Source: an uncultured Clostridia bacterium
GTDB taxonomy: Bacteria > Bacillota > Clostridia > Oscillospirales > Ruminococcaceae
Direction: 5' to 3'
NCBI GenBank assembly: GCA_944388825.1
Contig: CALXKG010000027.1
Span: 1-5,932, forward strand
Length of the DNA stretch: 5,932 nucleotides
In this document: piece after piece, positions 1-5,176 of the stretch
Layout of the letters: each line of letters opens with the position of its first letter
How positions within the stretch are numbered: position 1 is the stretch's first letter
Program-made: the position numbers and the translations under genes
The notes under the pieces: generated by a model
What the model saw: the letters and a program-made list of their open reading frames with translations, nothing else
Told to the model about the DNA's origin: nothing
Database searches by the model: none

Positions 1-59
1 AATATGAGGGGAACCAGCCCTATTACGACGCCGATTACGACATCGAGCATAAAAACTGA
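1..59 (+). CDS. C-terminal end of an unidentified protein (partial, 5' end outside window)
   Basis: One frame is open from the window edge to a TGA at 57-59 and ends in the peptide YEGNQPYYDADYDIEHKN. The tail is acidic and tyrosine-rich. That is too little to assign a family. The call rests on the open frame and on the strong intrinsic terminator that begins 5 bases after the stop on the same strand, the usual arrangement for a gene end. The product is unknown; a disordered or surface-exposed C-terminus is possible but not shown. Confidence 0.6.
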   Translation, partial: YEGNQPYYDADYDIEHKN

Positions 60-63
60 ATCC

Positions 64-103
64 AAAAGCCGCCCTGCCCGTAACAAGGCAGGGCGGCTTT
101 TTT
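64..103 (+). terminator. Rho-independent terminator of the upstream + strand gene
   Basis: A perfect 11-bp GC-rich stem (GCCGCCCTGCC at 68-78 with GGCAGGGCGGC at 87-97) has an 8-nt loop. AAAA before it and a T6 run after it extend the pairing. It lies 5 bases past the TGA at 57-59. Read on the - strand it ends in only TTTT, so it could also act as a weaker stop for the kdgA-kdgK transcript arriving from the right. Confidence 0.9.
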
Positions 104-106
104 AGA

Positions 107-300
107 GAATGAATAACGAATAATGAAAAATGAATAATGAATAATTTTCAATAAGATATGCAGCCCTTTATGCTTTCCCGGAAGGCGGGACGTTTTAAAT
201 AACAAGGAGCGAAGAGTGAATTGTTTTATTTTAATGGAGGCCGGGAACCGGCCAATCCATCATTTTTCACTTTTCATTCTCCATTATTCATTATTCATTC
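107..300. repeat. AT-rich foldback with imperfect terminal inverted repeats (MITE-like)
   Basis: This is the only long non-coding stretch on the left side. The left end (107-145) and the reverse complement of the right end (262-300) match at 33 of 39 positions by my hand alignment, and at 25 of 28 over the outermost bases (107-134 with 273-300). Both arms are built from a reiterated TGAATAA/TGAAAAA motif. The ~115-bp interior contains a perfect GGCCGG-GAA-CCGGCC hairpin at 239-253 and no convincing gene. The base composition contrasts sharply with the GC-rich genes around it. The structure resembles a MITE or dispersed palindromic repeat. No target-site duplication is obvious, and it could instead be simple low-complexity AT sequence that expanded twice. 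Confidence 0.6.
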
Positions 301-312
301 ATTATTTCCCCC

Positions 313-1332
313 TCACCGCTGTACGCTCCCCGAGCCGTCGCCGCCCGCCAGCGCCGCGATTTCCCCGGCGTCCGCCGCGATAAAGTCCCCTTCCACCGTA
401 TGCTTGAAGGCGCAGGCCGCCGCCGCGAACTGGGCCGTCTCCGCCAGGGAAAGCCCCGTCTGCGCCCCGTAGATCACCCCGGCGGCAAAAGCGTCCCCGC
501 TGCCGACCCGGTCGACGATATGGACCAGGTGCCTGCGGGAGGCGGCCGTCTCCCCTTCCCGCCAGAGGACGCCGCCCACCCGGTTGTCGCTGGCCGAAAG
601 GCTGCGGCGCTGGGTCAGGGCGATATAGGGGATATGGTAGCGGGCGTGCAGCCGCGCCGCCGCCTCTGCCGCCCCTTCGGGGGTCAGGTTGGTGTCTTCC
701 CGGGGGAGGTCAAGGGTGTCGATCCCCAGCACGGTGCGGATATGCTCCTCGTTGGCGATCAGCAGGCTTACGTCTGCCATCAGCGGGCAGATGACCGCTT
801 TCGCCTCCTCGACCGTCCACATTTTGCCGCGGTAGTTTAGGTCGCAGCTGACCGTTATCCCCATCCGCCTGGCCGTCCGGACGGCGTCCGAAACCGCCCC
901 CGCCATCTCGGGCGATACGGCGGGGGTGATGCCGGAAAAGTGGAACCACCCGGCCCCGGCCAGGATCTTTTCCCAGTCGAAATCGGACGCCTTCGCGGCG
1001 GCGGCCGACGACCCCGCGCGGTCGTAAATGACCTTGCTGGCCCGTTCGGACGCGCCGTTCTCGATAAAATAGACCCCGATCCGCGGACCCTGCCGCAGGA
1101 TATGCCGGGTATCGACCCCGTACCGGCGCAGGGCGTTTACCGCCCCCTGCCCCAGCTCGTTTTCCGGCAGGGCGGTGACGTAAGACGCCTCCAGCCCCCA
1201 CTGGGCCAGCGCCACCGCGACGTTTGCCTCCCCGCCGCCGTAGCAGGCGTCAAAGGAACCGGCCTGGGTAAACCGCTGGTGGGCCGGAGGGGATAAGCGG
1301 AGCATGATCTCGCCAAATGTAACTGTACGCAT
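313..1332 (-). CDS. kdgK: 2-keto-3-deoxygluconate kinase (PfkB/ribokinase family)
   Basis: A cytoplasmic kinase that phosphorylates 2-keto-3-deoxygluconate (KDG) with ATP to give KDPG, the substrate of the aldolase encoded just upstream. At 339 aa it has the normal family length. The N-terminal PfkB signature region with GGGEANVAVALAQWG is at residues 32-46. CDLNYRGKMW, typical of KDG kinases, is at 163-172. The C-terminal PfkB signature DRVGSGDAFAAG is at 274-285, with the GSGD anion hole and Asp280 as the expected catalytic base. The ATG is preceded by TAAGGAGGTT about 8 bases away, which fixes the start. The TAA stop of kdgA lies inside this ribosome site, so the two genes are very likely translated as a unit. 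The last ~10 residues are Gly/Ser-rich and probably disordered. Other PfkB sugar kinases are the main alternative, but the aldolase neighbour makes KDG by far the likeliest substrate. Confidence 0.92.
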   Translation of the reverse strand: MRTVTFGEIMLRLSPPAHQRFTQAGSFDACYGGGEANVAVALAQWGLEASYVTALPENELGQGAVNALRRYGVDTRHILRQGPRIGVYFIENGASERASKVIYDRAGSSAAAAKASDFDWEKILAGAGWFHFSGITPAVSPEMAGAVSDAVRTARRMGITVSCDLNYRGKMWTVEEAKAVICPLMADVSLLIANEEHIRTVLGIDTLDLPREDTNLTPEGAAEAAARLHARYHIPYIALTQRRSLSASDNRVGGVLWREGETAASRRHLVHIVDRVGSGDAFAAGVIYGAQTGLSLAETAQFAAAACAFKHTVEGDFIAADAGEIAALAGGDGSGSVQR

Positions 1333-1344
1333 AGTATAACCTCC

Positions 1345-2187
1345 TTACCCTTCGGTGACGGCGGCGTCCAGGCCGCCGAGGCGGCAGCGGAGCGTCTCCC
1401 CGTCCGTTTCCGCGGCGGCGCCCATCAGCCGTAAATAAGCGGAAAACCGTTTCAGGCTCCGCACCCGCAGGGCCAGCCTTTCGCCGAAGCCAAAAGCCCT
1501 TTCGGCGGGGGAAAGCGCCCCTTCCCCCGGGAAGGAATCGACGGTAAGCCGGTGCACCGCCCTTACGCCCGCCCGGGCCAGCTCCGTCACCCGGTTAAAA
1601 TCCCCGGCCGCAATCGCGTCGGACGGGACCATGAAGCTGCCGCCGCAGCAGAAGACCTTCGGGAAGTCGAGGTAGTCGCCGATGTTCTGGAGGCTGACCC
1701 CGCCGGTCGGCATGAACCGCAGCTGCCCATAGGGGGCAGACACCGCCTTCAGCATCCCCACCCCGCCCATCGGGCCGGCCGGGAAAAACTTGACCACCGT
1801 CAGCCCCAGCGCCAGCGCCTGTTCAAATTCGGACGGGGTCGCGCAGCCGGGCACGACCGGGTATCCCTTCCCCAGGCAGTGGCGGACGACATCCGGGTTG
1901 AAGCCGGGCGAGACGATCATCCCGGCCCCCGCCTCCATCGCCGCGTCCGCCTGGGCGGGGGTCAGTACCGTCCCGGCGATCAGCAGCATCTCCGGCGCGG
2001 CCGCGTGGATCCGCCGGATCGACTCGGCCGCCGCGCCGGTGCGGAAGGTGATCTCCGCCGCCGGCAGCCCGCCCGCACAGAGCGCCCGGGCAAGGGGGAC
2101 GGCGTCCTCCGCGTCCTCCAGCCTGACGACCGGGACAAGGCCCAGGGCATAGAGGGCCTCCATGATTTTCTCGTTTTCTCTCTCCAT
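1345..2187 (-). CDS. kdgA: KDPG/KHG aldolase with an unusual C-terminal extension
   Basis: Class I aldolase (Eda type) that splits 2-keto-3-deoxy-6-phosphogluconate into pyruvate and glyceraldehyde 3-phosphate; many homologues also cleave 4-hydroxy-2-oxoglutarate. The ATG at 2187 is chosen because AAAGGA lies 9 bases upstream; an in-frame ATG at 2271 would place this site inside the gene. With this start the key residues fall at the E. coli Eda numbers: Glu45 and Arg49 (EITFRT), Thr73 (AGT), Pro94 (SPGFN), the Schiff-base Lys133 (VVKFFPA), Phe135, TGG at 161-163 and Ser184. The protein is 280 aa, while the plain aldolase is about 210. Residues ~213-280 form a tail with a predicted beta-alpha-beta-beta pattern (residues 236-280) that resembles half of a VOC/glyoxalase-fold domain, which some clostridial KDPG aldolases carry in full. 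That resemblance is inferred from memory. It is the first gene of the kdgA-kdgK operon. Confidence 0.93.
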   Translation of the reverse strand: MERENEKIMEALYALGLVPVVRLEDAEDAVPLARALCAGGLPAAEITFRTGAAAESIRRIHAAAPEMLLIAGTVLTPAQADAAMEAGAGMIVSPGFNPDVVRHCLGKGYPVVPGCATPSEFEQALALGLTVVKFFPAGPMGGVGMLKAVSAPYGQLRFMPTGGVSLQNIGDYLDFPKVFCCGGSFMVPSDAIAAGDFNRVTELARAGVRAVHRLTVDSFPGEGALSPAERAFGFGERLALRVRSLKRFSAYLRLMGAAAETDGETLRCRLGGLDAAVTEG

Positions 2188-2221
2188 ATTGATCGATCCT
2201 TTCGGTGCCTGTCTGGGAAAT

Positions 2222-2243
2222 GGGCGGCGGGGCACAGCCGCCC
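2222..2243 (-). other. GC-rich hairpin in the presumed kdgA leader
   Basis: GGGCGGC (2222-2228) pairs with GCCGCCC (2237-2243) around an 8-nt loop. It lies about 35 bases upstream of the kdgA ATG on the transcribed side. No T run follows on the - strand, so it is not a terminator. It may stabilise or regulate the leader, or be incidental to the high GC content. Confidence 0.35.
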
Positions 2244-2254
2244 CGGATACTTCT

Positions 2255-2263
2255 ACTTTACCA
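2255..2263 (-). promoter_or_regulatory. Possible extended -10 promoter of kdgA-kdgK
   Basis: The - strand reads TGGTAAAGT, a TGn-type extended -10 with four of six consensus bases. No good -35 box lies 16-18 bases upstream. Transcription starting here would give a leader of about 60 bases that includes the 2222-2243 hairpin. This is the best candidate in the gap between kdgA and the ZIP gene, but it is weak; read-through from the ZIP gene is another possibility. Confidence 0.25.
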
Positions 2264-2300
2264 CAATCCATCCCGAAAAGATAGCATATTTTTATGGGAC

Positions 2301-2323
2301 GCCGGGATTTTTTTCATCCCGGC
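2301..2323 (-). terminator. Hairpin directly after the ZIP gene, atypical terminator
   Basis: A perfect 8-bp stem (GCCGGGAT at 2301-2308 with ATCCCGGC at 2316-2323) starts 3 bases past the ZIP stop codon. On the - strand the base run (A6) is in the loop and the stem is followed by GTCCC, so it lacks the U tract of a normal intrinsic terminator. On the + strand it is followed by TTTT, but no + strand gene ends here. It may act as a 3' stabilising or weak terminating structure. Confidence 0.4.
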
Positions 2324-2326
2324 TTT

Positions 2327-3100
2327 TCACCCCAGCGCGACGTCCAGCGCCATCATCAGCGTAAACCCGGCGGCGAACAGCAGCGTCCCGGTGTTGGAAT
2401 GGGGGCCGGACGCCATCTCGGGGATCAGCTCCTCCACGACCACATAGACCATCGCCCCGGCGGCAAAAGCCAGCAGATAGGGCATCGCCGGGACCAGCAG
2501 GGCCGCCGCCGCGATCGTGACGGCGGCGGCCGCCGGTTCCACCGCCCCCGACAGCACCCCGCTGAAGAATGCCCTGTGCTTCCCCATCCCTTCGGCTTTA
2601 AGCGGCATCGAAACGATCGCCCCCTCGGGGAAGTTCTGGATGGCGATGCCGGCCGACAGGGCAACCGCGCCGGCCAGACCGACCCCCTCCCCGGAGATGA
2701 ACCCGGCGAAGACGGCCCCCAGCGCCATCCCTTCGGGGATATTGTGCAGCACGACCGCCAGCACCAGCATCGTCGTCCGCTTAAACCCGGCGCGCGGGCC
2801 CTCCGCCCGGTCGGAAAAACGGTGGAGGTGGGGGATCAGGCTGTCCAGCGCCAGCAGGAAGAGCACCCCGAGCCAGAAACCGGCCGCAGCCGGCAGGAAG
2901 CTCCACTTCCCCATCCCGGCGGCATAATCCATCGCCGGCAGCAGCAAGCTCCAGACCGACGCCGCCGTCATCACCCCCGCCGCAAAGCCGGTGAGCGCCT
3001 TCTGTACCGCCGGGCGCATCCCGCCCGCCAGCAGATAGACGCAGCCGGCGCCCAGCGCCGTCCCCAGAAAGGGGAGCATCAGCCCATAAAATACCGCCAT
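2327..3100 (-). CDS. ZIP-family divalent metal transporter (ZupT/GufA-like)
   Basis: An inner-membrane permease predicted to import Zn2+, Mn2+, Fe2+ or related ions. The 257 aa match bacterial ZIP proteins in length and are almost wholly hydrophobic, with about eight segments. The metal-site helices are clear: HNIPEGMALG at residues 119-128 (TM4; His119, Asn120, Glu123) and AIQNFPEGA at 153-161 (TM5; Asn156, Glu159). Glu188 and the EE pair at 223-224 lie in later helices. A short variable loop around 91-108 (HLHRF...) is the counterpart of the longer His-rich loop of eukaryotic ZIPs. The ATG follows GGGAG at about 10 bases. A consensus promoter and a 20-bp palindrome lie just upstream, which fits metal-controlled expression. 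The ion cannot be read from the sequence. The gene is monocistronic, or at most reads through into kdgA. Confidence 0.9.
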   Translation of the reverse strand: MAVFYGLMLPFLGTALGAGCVYLLAGGMRPAVQKALTGFAAGVMTAASVWSLLLPAMDYAAGMGKWSFLPAAAGFWLGVLFLLALDSLIPHLHRFSDRAEGPRAGFKRTTMLVLAVVLHNIPEGMALGAVFAGFISGEGVGLAGAVALSAGIAIQNFPEGAIVSMPLKAEGMGKHRAFFSGVLSGAVEPAAAAVTIAAAALLVPAMPYLLAFAAGAMVYVVVEELIPEMASGPHSNTGTLLFAAGFTLMMALDVALG

Positions 3101-3118
3101 ATCAAAACCGCTCCCTTC

Positions 3119-3138
3119 TAGTTAGCTATAGCTAACTA
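3119..3138. promoter_or_regulatory. 20-bp perfect palindrome, probable metalloregulator operator of the ZIP gene
   Basis: TAGTTAGCTATAGCTAACTA reads the same on both strands with no mismatch. It begins 6 bases downstream of the ZIP -10 box, so it covers the expected transcription start, and it lies just before the ribosome site. A bound repressor there would block initiation. The half-site GTTAGC with its dyad resembles the GTTAGSCTAAC core of DtxR/IdeR-type boxes, so a DtxR/MntR-family metal sensor is the likeliest ligand. That assignment is inference; the palindrome itself is directly visible. Confidence 0.75.
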
Positions 3139-3143
3139 AGGAA

Positions 3144-3172
3144 AGTATACCGGAAAAAGCCCGGCCTGTCAA
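3144..3172 (-). promoter_or_regulatory. Sigma-A type promoter of the ZIP gene
   Basis: On the - strand a perfect TTGACA (3172-3167) is separated by 17 bases from TATACT (3149-3144), one base from consensus. The predicted start lies near 3137, inside the palindrome at 3119-3138, giving a leader of about 37 bases before the ATG at 3100. Confidence 0.88.
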
Positions 3173-3233
3173 GACGCCGGGAAATGCGCGGCATGGCCGG
3201 AAAACTTTCCAGATTTTCCCTTCCCTCTCCCTC

Positions 3234-3262
3234 TTGACAACCGGGCGGACTTGCGGTACAAT
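3234..3262 (+). promoter_or_regulatory. Sigma-A type promoter of the Y-family polymerase operon
   Basis: A perfect TTGACA (3234-3239), a 17-base spacer and TACAAT (3257-3262), one base from consensus. It is divergent from the ZIP promoter; 61 bases separate the two -35 boxes. The start would fall near 3269, just before the inverted repeat at 3271-3284. Such a strong core promoter for a DNA-damage polymerase suggests that it is held down by a repressor. Confidence 0.87.
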
Positions 3263-3270
3263 ATGTACGG

Positions 3271-3284
3271 AACAAATTTTTGTT
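3271..3284. promoter_or_regulatory. Inverted repeat at the polymerase transcription start, possible operator
   Basis: AACAAA (3271-3276), two bases, then TTTGTT (3279-3284), placed right at the predicted start site. In wider context it reads GGAACAAATTTTTGTTTG, loosely like the GAAC...GTTC of Gram-positive LexA boxes, but the half-sites are 8 bases apart instead of 4. It is therefore not a canonical SOS box. It could be a divergent LexA site, an operator for another repressor, or AT-rich chance. Confidence 0.35.
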
Positions 3285-3313
3285 TGTAGAATTTATCGAA
3301 AGGAGCCGTCCTT

Positions 3314-4843
3314 ATGGAGGATAAGCGCTATCTCGCCATCGACCTCAAATCCTTCTATGCTTCGGTCGAGTGCCTGGAACGGGGGAAAGACCCGATGACC
3401 CATAACCTGGTCGTCGCCGACCTTTCCCGCACCGAAAAGACCATCTGCCTTGCGGTTTCCCCCGCCCTCAAATCCTTCGGCGTGCCCGGACGGCCGCGGC
3501 TGTTCGAAGTGATCGAAAAAGTGCGGGAACTGAACATCGCCCGGGCAGCCCGCGCGCCGGGCGGGAAGCTCACCGGCAGCTCCTGCGACCTGCGGGCGCT
3601 CGCCGCCGACCCGTCCCTTGCAATTGACTTTGAAGTCGCCGCGCCGCAGATGGCCCTCTACCTCAAGCGCAGCGCGGCGGTCTACCGCGTCTATCTCCGC
3701 TTTATCTCCCCGGACGACATCCATGTCTATTCGGTCGACGAGGTGCTGATCGACGCGACCCCTTACCTGCGCAGCTACGGCCTGACCGCAAAGGAACTGG
3801 CGTCGCGGCTGCTGCGGGAGGTCGCCCGGGAAACCGGGCTCACCGCCGCCGCCGGGGTCGGCAGCAACCTGTTCCTCTGCAAGGTGGCGATGGACATCCT
3901 CGCCAAACACGCCCCGCCGGATGAAAACGGGGCCCGGATCGCGGAGCTGGACGAGATGGGCTTCCGCCGAAAGCTGTGGGGCCACACCCCGATCACCGAC
4001 TTCTGGCGGGTGGGGAAAGGGTATGCCCGCAAGCTCGCCGCCCACGGCATCTACACGATGGGAGACGTCGCCCGCTGTTCGCTTGGAGGGGAAGACGACA
4101 CACTAAATGAACAGCTGCTCTACCGGCTCTTCGGGGTAAACGCCGAACTGCTGATCGACCACGCCTGGGGGTGGGAATCCTGCACGATCGCCGATATCAA
4201 AGCCTACCGCCCCCAGGCCCGCAGCATGGGCGCGGGACAGGTGCTCCAGACCCCTTACCCCTATGACAAAGCGCGGCTGATCGTCCGGGAGATGGCCGAC
4301 CAGCTGGCCCTTTCCCTTGTCGAAAAGGGCCTGGCAGCCGGCGGGCTGACGCTGATGATCGGATATGACCGGGAAAATGTCACGACCGCCGGGCATCCAT
4401 GCGGCGAGACCGTTTCCGACGGTTACGGCCGGCCGGTCCCGAAGCCTGCCCGGGGAAGCGCCCGGTTTGAACACCCGACCGCTTCCGGGCAGGCCATCGT
4501 CCAGCAGGCGCTCCGGCTGTTTAAACAAATCGCCGGGGAAGACCTGCTGGTCCGGCGGATCAACCTGACGGCGGCTGACACCGTACCTGAACGGCCGCTG
4601 CCGCCGCCGGAACTCCCTGCCGGCCAGCTCGACCTTTTTACCGATTACGCCGGCATCCTGGCCCAGGCCCGGGCCGACTGGCAGCGAAAGACGGAAAACC
4701 GGGAGAAGGAGTGGCAGATGCAGCAGGCGCTGCTCTTCATCCGCCGGAAATATGGGAAAAACGCCATTTTAAAAGGGATGAACCTGTTGGACGGCGCGAC
4801 CGCCCGCGACCGCAACCGGCAGATCGGGGGGCATCGGGCGTGA
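3314..4843 (+). CDS. Y-family translesion DNA polymerase (UmuC/UvrX-like)
   Basis: An error-prone polymerase expected to copy across DNA lesions, acting at the replication clamp. The 509 aa fit the long Firmicutes UvrX/YqjW branch. The palm domain shows IDLKSFYASVEC at residues 9-20, with metal ligand Asp10 and Tyr15 at the steric-gate position (FY as in UmuC). YSVDE at 139-143 gives catalytic Asp142-Glu143. GVGSNLFLCKVAMDILAK (181-198) precedes the helix-hairpin-helix-like thumb around 225-255. The little-finger region spans roughly 300-420. QLDLF at 438-442 is a near-ideal beta-clamp-binding motif. The end (KYGKNAILKGMNLLDGATA, 479-497) matches the tail I associate with this subfamily. The ATG follows AAAGGAG at 8 bases. 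The stop overlaps the start of the next gene. Induction by DNA damage is expected from the family but is not shown by a clear LexA box. Confidence 0.93.
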   Translation: MEDKRYLAIDLKSFYASVECLERGKDPMTHNLVVADLSRTEKTICLAVSPALKSFGVPGRPRLFEVIEKVRELNIARAARAPGGKLTGSSCDLRALAADPSLAIDFEVAAPQMALYLKRSAAVYRVYLRFISPDDIHVYSVDEVLIDATPYLRSYGLTAKELASRLLREVARETGLTAAAGVGSNLFLCKVAMDILAKHAPPDENGARIAELDEMGFRRKLWGHTPITDFWRVGKGYARKLAAHGIYTMGDVARCSLGGEDDTLNEQLLYRLFGVNAELLIDHAWGWESCTIADIKAYRPQARSMGAGQVLQTPYPYDKARLIVREMADQLALSLVEKGLAAGGLTLMIGYDRENVTTAGHPCGETVSDGYGRPVPKPARGSARFEHPTASGQAIVQQALRLFKQIAGEDLLVRRINLTAADTVPERPLPPPELPAGQLDLFTDYAGILAQARADWQRKTENREKEWQMQQALLFIRRKYGKNAILKGMNLLDGATARDRNRQIGGHRA

Positions 4844-5034
4844 AAAAATACGATGATATCCTCCGCCGCAGCCGTCCTGTTCATCCGGACGGCATGGCCC
4901 GGAATGAACGGGCCGCACAGTTCGCGCCGTTTGCCGCCCTGGGCGGATTGGATGCGGAAATCGGCGAGGCGGAAAAACAGTGGGAAAAGGATTTTGTGGA
5001 CGATTCGGTTAACGGGCTGTTACAGGAAAACTGA
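4840..5034 (+). CDS. Small YolD-like partner protein of the Y-family polymerase
   Basis: A 64-residue product from a GTG start. The start is chosen because the GTG overlaps the polymerase TGA as GTGA, because GGGGG lies about 10 bases upstream, and because the product then begins with KKYDDILRRSRP, the family's usual N-terminus. The core RNERAAQFAPFAALGGLDAEI (residues 21-41) matches the R-A-A-Q-F-(A/S)-P-F-A-A-L block typical of YolD-like small proteins. These are regularly encoded directly after UvrX-type polymerases in Firmicutes. Their role is unproven; proposed roles are as a regulatory or accessory subunit in translesion synthesis. The acidic C-terminus (EAEKQWEKDFVDD) is probably helical. 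The gene is followed at once by a terminator, so it ends a two-gene operon. Confidence 0.88.
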   Translation: MKKYDDILRRSRPVHPDGMARNERAAQFAPFAALGGLDAEIGEAEKQWEKDFVDDSVNGLLQEN

Positions 5035-5071
5035 CCGCCGGTAAGGAGCTTTTCCTTGCGGCGGTCTTTTT
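5033..5071 (+). terminator. Rho-independent terminator of the polymerase-YolD operon
   Basis: GACCGCCG (5033-5040) pairs with CGGCGGTC (5059-5066), an inner AAGGA/TCCTT helix (5043-5047 with 5053-5057) extends the hairpin, and a T5 run follows. The stem begins inside the stop codon of the YolD-like gene. Confidence 0.9.
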
Positions 5072-5089
5072 GTGTTTTGGTGAGCGACA

Positions 5090-5120
5090 AAACCCCCGTA
5101 ACCATGCGTCACGGGGGTTT
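5090..5120 (-). terminator. Terminator downstream of the tRNA-Asn fragment
   Basis: AAACCCCCGT (5090-5099) pairs perfectly with ACGGGGGTTT (5111-5120) around an 11-nt loop, and the - strand continues with TTTTG. It begins 5 bases past the CCA end of the tRNA fragment, so it was probably the original terminator of that tRNA gene. On the + strand it is followed by CCTG and would be weak. Confidence 0.75.
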
Positions 5121-5125
5121 CCTGT

Positions 5126-5158
5126 TGGCTGCCCCTGCCAGGCTCGAACTGGCGACAC
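5126..5158. repeat. Exact 33-bp direct repeat, copy 1 (candidate att site)
   Basis: Identical to 5809-5841 and in the same orientation; both copies are the 3' end of a tRNA-Asn gene. Direct repeats of a tRNA 3' end around integrase remains are the usual mark of an integrative element. Next to it, ACGGATT-AAC-AATCCGT (5159-5175) is a perfect 7-bp inverted repeat around the anticodon, which suits the core-site symmetry of a tyrosine recombinase. Confidence 0.7.
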
Positions 5159-5175
5159 ACGGATTAACAATCCGT
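5126..5175 (-). pseudogene. 3' half of a tRNA-Asn gene, 5' half missing
   Basis: Read on the - strand, this keeps the complete anticodon arm (ACGGA-TTGTTAA-TCCGT, anticodon GTT), the variable loop, the T arm (GCCAG-TTCGAGC-CTGGC), the acceptor 3' strand AGGGGCA, the discriminator G and an encoded CCA. The acceptor 5' strand and D arm are absent; unrelated coding-like sequence precedes it. Bases 5126-5158 are identical to 5809-5841 of the intact tRNA-Asn. The anticodon stem differs from that tRNA at several positions, yet every pair is kept, so it came from a second tRNA-Asn variant or an element-borne attachment copy, not from a recent duplication. It cannot yield a functional tRNA. Confidence 0.85.
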
Positions 5176-5176
5176 T

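Noticed and set aside
174..195. TCCCG-GAAGG-CGGGA hairpin followed by TTTT as a terminator
   Set aside because: The stem is only 5 bp, the T run does not follow directly, and no gene ends here.
216..383. Open frame of 55 codons with GTG start and AAGGAG 6 bases upstream
   Set aside because: It reads through the AT-rich repeat arm and then the antisense of kdgK; the peptide is low-complexity (His/Phe/Ile/Ser runs) and matches the kind of spurious translation such repeats produce.
710..1201. Long open frames inside kdgK on both strands, as also found in the kdgA, ZIP and polymerase genes
   Set aside because: They are Arg/Gly/Pro-rich shadows caused by high GC; the opposing frames carry the clear family motifs and ribosome sites.
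2187..2271. Longer N-terminus of the aldolase starting at 2271
   Set aside because: The extra 28 residues cover the leader hairpin and the ribosome site of the ATG at 2187, and are not part of the aldolase family; only the shorter start aligns the catalytic residues with E. coli numbering.
4711..4839. Upstream extension of the YolD-like frame to 4711
   Set aside because: It would overlap the conserved polymerase C-terminus in another frame; the GTG at 4840 with stop-start overlap gives the expected family N-terminus.
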